64,000 bases of DNA from Desulfobacteraceae bacterium (GTDB lineage Bacteria; Desulfobacterota; Desulfobacteria; Desulfobacterales; UBA5852), in contig JABZFP010000043.1 of the NCBI GenBank assembly GCA_014237395.1, forward strand, positions 1 to 64,000. Direction: 5' to 3'. Made by a program: the position numbers and the translations under genes. Numbering within the stretch: the stretch's first letter is position 1; each line of letters opens with the position of its first letter. The notes under the pieces were generated by a model that worked only from the letters and a program-made list of their open reading frames with translations, did not search any database and was not told the origin of the DNA. Positions 9,754-17,254 of this stretch are shown in pieces.

Positions 9754-9859
9754 CCTAAAGTTTCAGACCCACAGACGGTGATTAATTGCGGGTATCTCAT
9801 GGTGTTGCATTGCTTGCCGAATAGGTTGCTAACTTGAGTCAACCGTCTAAAGGAGTGAT

Positions 9860-11599
9860 ATGGCCTTAAAGGACAGGAAGATAAGAATACTGGCCATTGA
9901 CGATGAAGAGGTATACCTGCATGCCATCGTCGGCTTGTTGTCGGAAAGGTATAAAATTATCATTGCCTTGAATGGACGGGAAGGGTTGAAGATCGCCCGA
10001 TCCGACCCTGCGCCCGACTTGGTGCTGTTGGATGTTTTGATGCCGGATATGGGCGGGTTTGAAGTTTGTCGACAATTAAAGAAAGATCGCCATACCAAAG
10101 ACATCCCCGTGGTCTTCTTGAGTGCCCTCGAAGAAGTGGAAAATAAAACCAAGGGATTTCAGGCTGGCGGGGTTGATTATATTACCAAACCTTTTCAAGG
10201 TGAAGAAGTCCTTGCCAGAGTAAAAACCCATATTGAAAATCGCTACTTGCATCTCAAATTAGCCCGTGAAAACGTCCGTTTCAAAACCCTTGCCGAAGCA
10301 TCTTTCGAGGGAATCATTATTCATGACCAGGGTATCATCATCGATGTCAATAACGAAGCCAGCCGCGTCTTTAATTGCATGCCTGATGAGCTATTGGGCC
10401 AGAATCTTCTGGAACGTTTTCCTGTAGAATGCCAACGTGCGATTCTAGATGAAGGGGACAGGCCTTATGAAGGCGAAATCGTTACCAGACAGGGCGACAC
10501 CATTCCCGTTGAAATAAGAACCAAAAACTTGGATTTTGCCGAATCTTCCGTAAGTGTCACCGCCATCCGGGATATGTCCATTCAAAAGACCATTGAAAAT
10601 GAAAAAGCGGCCCTTCAAAATGAAAACCGCGTTTTAAAGGTAAGCCTGGAAGAGCGCTATAAATTCGGTAATATCGTAGGGCGCAGTCCTGCCATGAAAA
10701 AAGTATACGCGCTTGTATCGCAAGCCGCGTCGTCCGACTTTCATGTCATCATTACAGGCGAATCAGGAACCGGCAAAGAATTGGTTGCCAGGACCATATA
10801 CGAATTGAGCCGACGTAAAAAGGAAGCTTTTGTGGCGGTCAACTGCAGCGCGATTCCCGAAAGCCTTTTTGAGAGAGAATTCTTTGGCCATCAAAAAGGA
10901 AGCTTTACTGGTGCGGACCGCGAGCAGCCCGGCTTTTTCGATGAAGCCCATAAGGGAACGCTGTTCCTGGACGAGGTGGGTGAATTAAAGCCGACCATGC
11001 AAGTGAAGCTGCTGCGGGTGTTGGAAAACGGCGAATATTTTCCGGTAGGGGGGACAAAGCCAAAAACAGCGGATGCCAGAATTATCAGTGCCACCAATCA
11101 AGATTTATCTGCAATGGTTCATAAAGGTACTTTCAGGGAGGACCTTTTTTACCGGATTCATGTCATCGATATCGAACTTCCTCCCCTAAGGGAAAGGAAA
11201 GAAGATATCCCTCTGCTTGCCGAGTCCTTTCTTTCCCGTTTTCCGTCAACCGGTAAAAAGCCACATTTATCAGGCAAGATTTTGGATACCTTCCTGCATT
11301 ATGGATGGCCGGGAAACGTACGTGAATTGCAGAACACGATTCAACGGTTTCTGGCCACCAATCAAATTACCCTGCCTGGCCGGCGCTCTTTTTATGCGGT
11401 AGAAGAGGATGAGGCCTTAAGTCATGCAGACGGTTTAAATGGCGCCCTAGAAGTCATGGAACGTAAATTGATTCAGGAAAGTTTGAATAAATCCATGTGG
11501 AATCGCAGCCAAGCCGCCGAGCGTCTGAAGATTTCCCGGTGGACGCTACAACGAAAAATGCAGAAATACGATCTGGTAAAAAAGGAAGATCAGCTTTGA
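9860..11599 (+). CDS. sigma-54-dependent response regulator (REC-PAS-AAA+-Fis HTH)
   Basis: 579 residues, start ATG with AAAGGAG 7 nt upstream. Receiver 1-125 with phosphoacceptor D58 (VLLDVLMPD), PAS about 145-245, and an AAA+ sigma-54 interaction domain about 265-500 with Walker A GESGTGKE (300-307) and LFLDEVGEL. A Fis-type helix-turn-helix lies at the C-terminus (RSQAAERLKISRWTLQRKM). The loop that contacts sigma-54 reads GSFTGA (347-352) instead of the usual GAFTGA; this substitution can alter sigma-54 activation. It follows the giant hybrid kinase on the same strand and is its probable output partner. Targets are unknown. Confidence 0.95.
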   Translation: MALKDRKIRILAIDDEEVYLHAIVGLLSERYKIIIALNGREGLKIARSDPAPDLVLLDVLMPDMGGFEVCRQLKKDRHTKDIPVVFLSALEEVENKTKGFQAGGVDYITKPFQGEEVLARVKTHIENRYLHLKLARENVRFKTLAEASFEGIIIHDQGIIIDVNNEASRVFNCMPDELLGQNLLERFPVECQRAILDEGDRPYEGEIVTRQGDTIPVEIRTKNLDFAESSVSVTAIRDMSIQKTIENEKAALQNENRVLKVSLEERYKFGNIVGRSPAMKKVYALVSQAASSDFHVIITGESGTGKELVARTIYELSRRKKEAFVAVNCSAIPESLFEREFFGHQKGSFTGADREQPGFFDEAHKGTLFLDEVGELKPTMQVKLLRVLENGEYFPVGGTKPKTADARIISATNQDLSAMVHKGTFREDLFYRIHVIDIELPPLRERKEDIPLLAESFLSRFPSTGKKPHLSGKILDTFLHYGWPGNVRELQNTIQRFLATNQITLPGRRSFYAVEEDEALSHADGLNGALEVMERKLIQESLNKSMWNRSQAAERLKISRWTLQRKMQKYDLVKKEDQL

Positions 11600-12063
11600 A
11601 AGGTCGGGTTTTAGTTTTAAACGACGTGATGGTGCAATTCCGCTTCGTAGTGTAGCAACTTTGCACCAATTAAATATAGCTAAATAAATGAATAAGTTAT
11701 TAATATTTTAGGATAGATTGAGGTACAATCCTGCCCCTTTTATAGTTGCCCAAGACACTCTCCAGCATTCCTTCAGTAAAATATACTAAATCATTATAAA
11801 ATTAAGGTGGTTATATCATATGTTGCCGCTCTTTTTACCGATCCTGCCTTGTAAGATTGTTTTTAAGTGAAAGAAAAAAATACCTATTAAATAAAGACAG
11901 TTAGGGAAAAAGTGGAACATGATGACGGCACCACGACATGCTGCGCAAAGTCTTTTGGCATGAACTGTGCTCTATGGATACCCGAAAAGGCAAGAAGATG
12001 AAACTGCCGCAATAAAGGACGCAACGGGTAAACAATAAACATTTCAAGCCGAAGGAGGGTAAA
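11600..12063. other. AT-rich intergenic region
   Basis: About 460 bases, strongly AT-rich around 11660-11880, between the response regulator and the first small paralogue. It should hold the promoter of the small tandem genes. I found no RNA gene, no clear sigma-54 site and no open frame with a start signal. Confidence 0.35.
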
Positions 12064-12444
12064 ATGAAAAGCAACGTTATCATCGCAATCGTTGGGACAA
12101 TGGTTTTGGTCAGTGGCATGGCGCTTTCAGGCCTGTGTGGAGAAGCCGAAAATGTCCAGGAATCATTCATTTACGGAGCATTGGTGGACAACTACATTCA
12201 GAAATGCGAAGCCAAGGCGGCGATGTTGAATTCCGGCAGCCCCAATATCCGCGAGTCAGCCATTCAGGCCACGGTCAAGGGTGCTTTTATTCAATCCAAC
12301 CGCACCACCATGATAAAACATCTCATGGCGGAAAACGCGCCGCTGAATGCCGATCGCGTTGCGTACCGTCTTAACCGGTTGTATGCCGAGTCGGTGTATC
12401 CCCAGGAGGTTTACGCGGTGCTTTTGAGAGAGAACGTCGAATAG
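12064..12444 (+). CDS. small secreted protein, paralogue 1
   Basis: 126 residues, start ATG with GAAGGAGGG just upstream. A signal peptide covers residues 1 to about 26 (hydrophobic core IIAIVGTMVLVSGMALSG). The mature part is helical and shares a conserved pattern with the next gene: IYG..VDNYI.KCEAKA, LNSG, A.VK..F.QSNR.T, LNR.YAESV.PQ.VYA. I do not recognise the family. Its single conserved Cys lies in KCEAKA. Tandem duplication and downstream position suggest that the pair forms one functional unit, possibly controlled by the two-component system upstream, but that is inference. Confidence 0.75.
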   Translation: MKSNVIIAIVGTMVLVSGMALSGLCGEAENVQESFIYGALVDNYIQKCEAKAAMLNSGSPNIRESAIQATVKGAFIQSNRTTMIKHLMAENAPLNADRVAYRLNRLYAESVYPQEVYAVLLRENVE

Positions 12445-12470
12445 TAAGGCGTAGGCAATGTATTGATCTC

Positions 12471-12514
12471 GGGCTTTGAAAGCAAAATCAATTAAGAGGA
12501 TGCTTTCAAAGCCC
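12471..12514 (+). terminator. long hairpin between the two small paralogues
   Basis: A perfect 14-bp inverted repeat (GGGCTTTGAAAGCA / TGCTTTCAAAGCCC) with a 16-nt A/G-rich loop, 27 nt after the stop of paralogue 1. No U-tract follows, so it is better read as an intercistronic mRNA-stabilising or partial-termination structure than as a classical terminator. Confidence 0.55.
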
Positions 12515-12565
12515 CCAAATTAAACCGGCGTCGTAAATTGTGATTTCGAGACGAAGGAGGGTGAC

Positions 12566-12952
12566 ATGAAAGGGAATGGTATGTCCCAACTCGTTGGCAC
12601 ACATTATTTTTTGGAAAGTGGCTGGGTGCTGGCGCACTTGGATGGCGAGACGGTCGATGATACCCTTTCACGGATTTACGGAACGTTTGTGGATAACTAT
12701 ATCAAAAAATGCGAGGCCAAAGCCGAACTGCTGAATTCCGGCGACCTCAAATTCCACAGGCGGGCAATGCGGGCCAAGGTCAAGGCCGATTTTATGCAGT
12801 CCAACCGTATCACCCTGATTGCGCATTTAATATCGAAAAATGTGCCCTGGAAGGCCTATCGCATCGAGTACCACCTCAACCGGAAGTATGCTGAATCGGT
12901 AAACCCGCAGGATGTATACGCAGCGTTGTTCAAAGAGTACACCAACCATTAG
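12566..12952 (+). CDS. small protein, paralogue 2 with a degenerate signal peptide
   Basis: 128 residues, start ATG with GACGAAGGAGGGTG upstream, the same leader type as paralogue 1. The body aligns throughout with paralogue 1 (VDNYIKKCEAKAELLNSG, FMQSNRITLI, LNRKYAESVNPQDVYAAL). The first 30 residues also align, but the hydrophobic core has been replaced by polar and charged residues (SQLVGTHYFLESGW, HLDGE), so a functional signal peptide is doubtful. The duplicate may therefore have changed location, or be decaying. Family and function unknown. Confidence 0.7.
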   Translation: MKGNGMSQLVGTHYFLESGWVLAHLDGETVDDTLSRIYGTFVDNYIKKCEAKAELLNSGDLKFHRRAMRAKVKADFMQSNRITLIAHLISKNVPWKAYRIEYHLNRKYAESVNPQDVYAALFKEYTNH

Positions 12953-13109
12953 TGATCGAGATCATTTTAACGATTCACCATAATTGTACTCCCTGACGCT
13001 GTGTTTAGATTCGCTTCAATCAGACCAAAAACGATTGGCACCTGATGGCATCAATCGAACTGAAAAATCGGCTAATTCCTCATCATTGCTCCTTCGAGCC
13101 GTTTTTAAA

Positions 13110-13133
13110 TTGGGAATCGTGTGATATTCCCAA
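13110..13133 (-). terminator. probable terminator of the sulfonate operon
   Basis: An 8-bp perfect inverted repeat (TTGGGAAT / ATTCCCAA, 8-nt loop) lies 24 nt beyond the stop codon of the last operon gene. In the minus direction it is followed by TTTAAAAA, a modest T-tract. Position and orientation fit an operon-end terminator. Confidence 0.5.
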
Positions 13134-13157
13134 CCGATTCAAATGTCGGGTGACTTT

Positions 13158-13883
13158 TTATACGCATAACATGACGGCTGCCACCAACAGCAGAAAATGC
13201 ACGCCCAGAATGTAGTTTTGTTTGGTGATATTTTTGAAGAAATAGGATCCGGCAAGAAAGCCGGCAAGTACGGCCGGCGTAAAGCGAAGCGACAGAAAGA
13301 ACAAATCCCAGGTGAGGAGCCCGGTCATGATAAACATGATGACGATCACGACATCCGTGGCGAGGAAATAGATCCCCATGGCGCCTTTGGCCTTCCGGGG
13401 GTCGGGGAATCTGGCCGTCGCGTAAATGACGGCGGGCGGCCCCCCGGTGGTGTAGGCTCCGATGAACCATCCGCTGATCGTGCCCAGTATCATTCCTCCC
13501 AATCCGGTTCTTGCAAAGTCTCTGAATTTTGCTTGCCCCTGCCGGGTCCGCTCAAAAAGAACAACCAATACGATAAATAGGGCCAGCGAGCGTTTCATCA
13601 GGTTGTCTGGTAAAAAATTCAACGAAAAGACCCCGACCGGCATGGCCGCCGCTGAACCAATGAAGATTGGTTGGAGTTCATGCCATTTGATGGTTTTCCC
13701 ATAGCGGAAGCTGTTGATAACGACCAGGAAAACAGAAAATGGCAGTTGAATGGCCACCGCATCTTTTATCGGCAGGGCCAGCGCCAGCAGCGGCACCGCA
13801 ACCAAGCCGAACCCAAAGCCCGCAAAACTGAAGGTGAAGGCACTCAGAATCAGGACACAACTGATGAATATCGCGGTTTCCAT
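13158..13883 (-). CDS. TauE/SafE-family membrane protein, putative sulfite/organosulfonate exporter
   Basis: 241 residues, about 7-8 hydrophobic segments. It has the TauE/SafE signature of two similar halves: FAGFGFGLVAVPLLAL near the N-terminus and GMILGTISGWFIGAYTTGGPPAVIYA in the middle. Family members are thought to move sulfite, sulfoacetate or related sulfur anions, although transport direction is rarely shown. It is the last gene of the minus-strand cluster, 163 bp after the GntR gene. A cysteate-cleaving pathway releases sulfite, which makes a sulfite exporter or exchanger plausible; CuyZ beside CuyA in other bacteria is the precedent. The function is inferred from family plus neighbourhood. 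Confidence 0.85.
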   Translation of the reverse strand: METAIFISCVLILSAFTFSFAGFGFGLVAVPLLALALPIKDAVAIQLPFSVFLVVINSFRYGKTIKWHELQPIFIGSAAAMPVGVFSLNFLPDNLMKRSLALFIVLVVLFERTRQGQAKFRDFARTGLGGMILGTISGWFIGAYTTGGPPAVIYATARFPDPRKAKGAMGIYFLATDVVIVIMFIMTGLLTWDLFFLSLRFTPAVLAGFLAGSYFFKNITKQNYILGVHFLLLVAAVMLCV

Positions 13884-14045
13884 TCGGTTACCTAATTGTG
13901 GGGTGACCCGGTGTATCCGGGGGGCGCGGGATAAGGCGGACGGGTAAGAAAAAAGTGTGGTTGGAACGGGTCAAACCGGCGGCCTACGGTGATGTCCGGA
14001 AAAAAGACGCGCTGGTGACATAAATGAGGGGATAACGGGTTCAAT

Positions 14046-14708
14046 CTACTCGAAGGGAACTTTTAATAATTTGCTATAGGTGTCTTTTATGATTTCCAAG
14101 CCGCTTTTAATATTGATTTCAAACGTCTTTTTTACTTTATCAGGGTTTTTACTTTTAAGCGCATCGAGGATTGCCCGATGTTCTTTATTAAATTTGATGC
14201 AATGCATTTTTTCGCGCCGATAGATATTCAGCACGCTCTCCACCGACTGCACCAATGCCTGGGCAATATCGCAAAGATGGGGGAGCTTGGAGGCATCGCA
14301 GATAATTTTGTGAAACTGCCGGTCCAATTCATAGTGGTTCAGGGGGAGCGTATCCATGAGCGCGATCAATTCTTCAAGCTTTTGAATATCCTCGTCCGTC
14401 AGGTTGTCAATGGCTTCAACCGCGAGCTTCGCCTCTAAATCCACCCGAAGGTCATAAATATGAAGAATCTCTTTACGAGATGGCGGTGTCGCTACAATCG
14501 CGCCTTTGTAAGGAACATTCTTGACGATCCCGGATCGATCCAGGCGCATGAGCGCCTCTCTGATCGGACCGCGGCCGATGCCAAGCTCGGCTTCGAGTTC
14601 CGACAGCACCAGGCGCGTTCCCGGGAGCTTGGCGCCACTGAGGATCATGTCTCTTATTTTCTCATAAGCCTGCAGTGATTTCATGGATGATTTATTTTCG
14701 TCAGCCAC
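14046..14708 (-). CDS. GntR-family (FadR/FCD subfamily) transcriptional regulator
   Basis: 220 residues, GTG start with AGGAG 9 nt upstream. An N-terminal winged helix (QAYEKIRDMILSG, LSELEAELGIGRGPIREALMRLDRSGIV) is followed by an all-helical FCD ligand domain (YDLRVDLEAKLA, the metal-binding pattern D..FH near ELDRQFHKII, and FNKEHRAILDAL). FCD regulators usually sense small carboxylates or amino acids and repress catabolic genes. Here it sits between the racemase and the TauE/SafE gene, so it most likely controls the sulfonate operon. Candidate operators are the direct repeats just upstream of this gene and the 12-bp palindrome found before hpsN and dctP. Confidence 0.92.
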   Translation of the reverse strand: MADENKSSMKSLQAYEKIRDMILSGAKLPGTRLVLSELEAELGIGRGPIREALMRLDRSGIVKNVPYKGAIVATPPSRKEILHIYDLRVDLEAKLAVEAIDNLTDEDIQKLEELIALMDTLPLNHYELDRQFHKIICDASKLPHLCDIAQALVQSVESVLNIYRREKMHCIKFNKEHRAILDALKSKNPDKVKKTFEINIKSGLEIIKDTYSKLLKVPFE

Positions 14709-14761
14709 TGTAGAAGCTCCTGTGGATGCCCGGAAGAAACGCGATTCACTCTAAAAATCTT

Positions 14762-14800
14762 AGAAAATATTTTATGCAATGCTGAGATATGTCATGCAAT
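14762..14800 (-). promoter_or_regulatory. candidate operator/promoter of the gntR gene
   Basis: An AT-rich AAAATATTTTATGC lies next to two direct ATGCAAT repeats (14774-14780 and 14794-14800), exactly 20 bp apart, i.e. on one face of the helix. The first part shares AAAATATTTTAT with the region before hpsN. The block lies 54-92 bp upstream of the GTG start. This is suggestive of an autoregulatory site only. Confidence 0.3.
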
Positions 14801-14910
14801 TATTATGAATTCCGTGTTTTGTCAAACGGTTACGGCCCAAAATGGTCTCAATTCTAATCATGCTGATCGACAGGGGCTGCCGATGGTCTCAATGTTTGCG
14901 TCGGCACGGG

Positions 14911-15627
14911 TCAGACGGGATCTTTTCTATTCTTGGCCACCGCGACAATCTCCTGCGCCAGAATCTCAGCGGCATCGAGGGCAGCGACAGGCAGCTGCCC
15001 TCCCAGGGCGCTGAGTTCGGTACAGGCAATGATCGCTGCGGTGGCCCCTTTGCGCTTGAGGTTTTCACACACCGTTTGATAGTCGGCGCGGACGTTGGCA
15101 TCGGTGATGCCGCTTTTGATGGCTTTGATAACGTTCAAGAGGCGTTCCTGATGGTCCGGGTCGGGCCAGATATCCTCAATTCCCAAGCGACGGAACCGCT
15201 CGGTGTAAAGCCCTGTCATGGCAACGGCCGGTGAGGCCAGAATGCCGACTTTGCCCAACTCCGGGAATTGATCCTTGACATGGTTGGCCACCAGATCGAT
15301 CAGGTTGATCACCGGAATATGGACCGCTTCACGCACCGCGTCATAGTAGTAATGGGCCGTATTGCAGGCAATCGCCAGAAAGTCAGCCCCCCATGCTTCC
15401 AGTCGCCGGCCCATATCGGCCATGCAGGGGCCGGGATCTTCGCCACCCCCTTCGATAATTGCTTTTATCCTGGATGGCACCTTGGGGTTATTGTCCACGA
15501 TACACCGGATATGATCGGCATCGTCCAGCGCCGGTGTCAGGCGGATAATCCGCTGCATCAGGTCAACCGTGGCTTCCGGACCCATTCCGCCTAAAATACC
15601 GACAGTCCTCTCATTATGATCCGTCAT
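14911..15627 (-). CDS. Asp/Glu racemase-family protein, candidate cysteate racemase
   Basis: 238 residues from the ATG at 15627 (AGAGGA upstream; the 22 codons before it have no leader features). It is a PLP-independent amino acid racemase of the aspartate racemase type, with GILGGMGPEATVDLMQRI at the N-terminus and the two catalytic cysteines in IACNTAH (C88) and IIACTELS (C202). Cysteate is the sulfonate analogue of aspartate. In an operon otherwise dedicated to C3 sulfonates, an aspartate-type racemase could interconvert L- and D-cysteate; this is inference. The gene is 84 bp downstream of the PLP lyase gene. Ordinary aspartate racemase activity is the conservative alternative. Confidence 0.88.
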   Translation of the reverse strand: MTDHNERTVGILGGMGPEATVDLMQRIIRLTPALDDADHIRCIVDNNPKVPSRIKAIIEGGGEDPGPCMADMGRRLEAWGADFLAIACNTAHYYYDAVREAVHIPVINLIDLVANHVKDQFPELGKVGILASPAVAMTGLYTERFRRLGIEDIWPDPDHQERLLNVIKAIKSGITDANVRADYQTVCENLKRKGATAAIIACTELSALGGQLPVAALDAAEILAQEIVAVAKNRKDPV

Positions 15628-15711
15628 TTTGCTGCGAATCCTCTTGTGAAGATGGTAGCGAGAGCCATCGCAACCAGAGGCTCTCGCTGTCACAACATGT
15701 CATCCTATCGA

Positions 15712-16716
15712 TCACCCTTGCCGGAATGTGTCCATATAGGCATACAGGGCAGGGGATCCGCCCGTGTGAAGAAACAGCACATTGGCCCCTTTGGGGAAAT
15801 GGTTTTTGCGAATGAGGTCGATAAGTCCGGCGGCGGCTTTGCCGGAATAGACCGGGTCGAGAAGAATCGCCTCGGTTTTGGCAAATAGCTTAACGGCCTC
15901 GACCATGGAATCGGTCGGCAGGGAGTAGCCGGGTCCGACATACTGATCGAAGCAGACAATGTCTTCACGGGCGATGGTGTTCTTGACCTCCAGCCGTGCG
16001 GCGGTTTCGAGGGCCAGCTTGTAGACGATCTCCTCCTGCACATCTTTGGGCCGGGAAACATTGACGCCGCTGATGGGGATTCCGCCATTGACGCCGATCA
16101 TGCCGACCACCATGCCGGCATGGGTTCCGGCTGATCCGGAAGGAACAAATATGTGATCGATAGCGAGGCGCATCGCATTCAGCTGCGCCATGGTCTCCTC
16201 GGCACAAACCGCGTATCCCGTGGCGCCGATCGGATTCGATGCACCGCCGGGTATAATGTAGGGTTTTTTACCGGCTTTCGCCAAGGCGTCGGCCTTCTTT
16301 CCCATTTCGGCCATCATGTCGGATCCGCCGGGAACGACACCGATGCTTTTGACGTCAAGCAACTCGAAAAGAAAATTATTGCCGCTTGCTTCGGCCTTGT
16401 ACGAGCCCTTTACACGCTCTTCAAGGATAAGGTGGCAATCGAGGCCTTCTTTGGCGGACCAGGCCGCCGTAAGTCGGGCATGGTTTGACTGGACGGCACC
16501 GCAGGTGATGATGGCATCGGCCCCCTGGTCAAGCGCATCGGCGATACAAAACTCGAGCTTCCTGGTTTTATTGCCGCCGCCGGATCCCGGAAGAAGATCG
16601 TCCCGTTTGATATAAAGGTTTACCGCTCCGCCGAGTGCCTTGCTCAGGGACGGCAAGAACTCGATGGGCGTCGGGCCTTGCAGATAATTCCTCCGGGGAA
16701 ATTTGGTAAAGTTCAT
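15712..16716 (-). CDS. cuyA: PLP-dependent L-cysteate sulfo-lyase / D-cysteine desulfhydrase family protein
   Basis: 334 residues from the ATG at 16716 (AAGGA 7 nt upstream). It belongs to the ACC deaminase / D-cysteine desulfhydrase / CuyA fold-type II PLP enzymes: PTPIEFLPSLSK, YIKRDDLLPGSGGGNKTRKL with PLP lysine K50, TCGAVQSNHARLTA, IPGGASNPIGATGY, EAILLDPVYSGKAAAGLIDL and FLHTGG. CuyA cleaves L-cysteate to pyruvate, ammonia and sulfite; DcyD does the same for D-cysteine, giving sulfide. Sequence alone cannot choose between them. The operon (TRAP importer, HpsN-type dehydrogenase, RidA, sulfite exporter) favours cysteate, and the adjacent racemase leaves open a D-cysteate substrate. The gene symbol is tentative. 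Confidence 0.85.
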   Translation of the reverse strand: MNFTKFPRRNYLQGPTPIEFLPSLSKALGGAVNLYIKRDDLLPGSGGGNKTRKLEFCIADALDQGADAIITCGAVQSNHARLTAAWSAKEGLDCHLILEERVKGSYKAEASGNNFLFELLDVKSIGVVPGGSDMMAEMGKKADALAKAGKKPYIIPGGASNPIGATGYAVCAEETMAQLNAMRLAIDHIFVPSGSAGTHAGMVVGMIGVNGGIPISGVNVSRPKDVQEEIVYKLALETAARLEVKNTIAREDIVCFDQYVGPGYSLPTDSMVEAVKLFAKTEAILLDPVYSGKAAAGLIDLIRKNHFPKGANVLFLHTGGSPALYAYMDTFRQG

Positions 16717-16860
16717 CAGTTGTCCTTTCAACATGGGCGTGTTTGATTGAAGCGCTTGTATCCAATTGTTCGTTGCATCATCGATAATCGTGCGTGCTTC
16801 GCGAGTTGAAGCCTTCGTTCTATCCCGCTATCCTTCTAAATGAAGGCGTACAATGGATGC

Positions 16861-17241
16861 CTACAGCTGGAAAATGGCTTCCACCTCGACATCCGCCCCC
16901 AGAGGCAGTGCGGCCACCTGGAAGGCACTGCGCGCGGGATAGGGCTCTTTGAAGTACTGGGCATAGACGCTGTTGACGGCTTGAAAATTGGCGATGTCGG
17001 CCAGAAATACGGTCGTTTTGACGGCATTGTCCAAAGTGGTTCCCGCTTCTTTGGCGATCGCTTCCAGATTTTTGAAAACAATGTGGGCCTTGTCTTCAAT
17101 GCTGCCTTCGGGAATTTTTCCGGTGGCAGGATCGATGGGTAGCTGTCCGGACGTGAAAAGCAAGTTGCCTGAAACCACGCCTTGAGAATAAGGGCCGATG
17201 GCCGCCGGGGCGCGCTCCGTTTTAATGGTTGTCTTTGGCAT
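16861..17241 (-). CDS. ridA: RidA (YjgF/YER057c/UK114) family enamine/imine deaminase
   Basis: 126 residues, start ATG with AAAGGAGG 7 nt upstream, overlapping the spacer after the aminotransferase gene. Typical RidA features are APAAIGPYSQGV, LLFTSGQLPIDPATGKIP, the conserved arginine in YPARSAFQVAALPLGADVEVEAI, and trimer-forming strands. RidA hydrolyses 2-aminoacrylate and its imine, the products of PLP beta-elimination, to pyruvate (or other keto acids) and ammonia. Placement directly before the cysteate/cysteine lyase gene, whose reaction releases exactly 2-aminoacrylate, makes a protective or rate-enhancing role very likely. Confidence 0.95.
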   Translation of the reverse strand: MPKTTIKTERAPAAIGPYSQGVVSGNLLFTSGQLPIDPATGKIPEGSIEDKAHIVFKNLEAIAKEAGTTLDNAVKTTVFLADIANFQAVNSVYAQYFKEPYPARSAFQVAALPLGADVEVEAIFQL

Positions 17242-17254
17242 GATGGGGCCTCCT

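Noticed and set aside
13036..13053. TGGCACCTGATGGCATC as a sigma-54 promoter
   Set aside because: The distance between the GG and GC elements is off by one, and no plus-strand gene follows.
14911..15627. Glutamate racemase MurI
   Set aside because: The GGMGPEAT start and the spacing of the two cysteines fit the aspartate racemase branch, and there is no cell-wall context.
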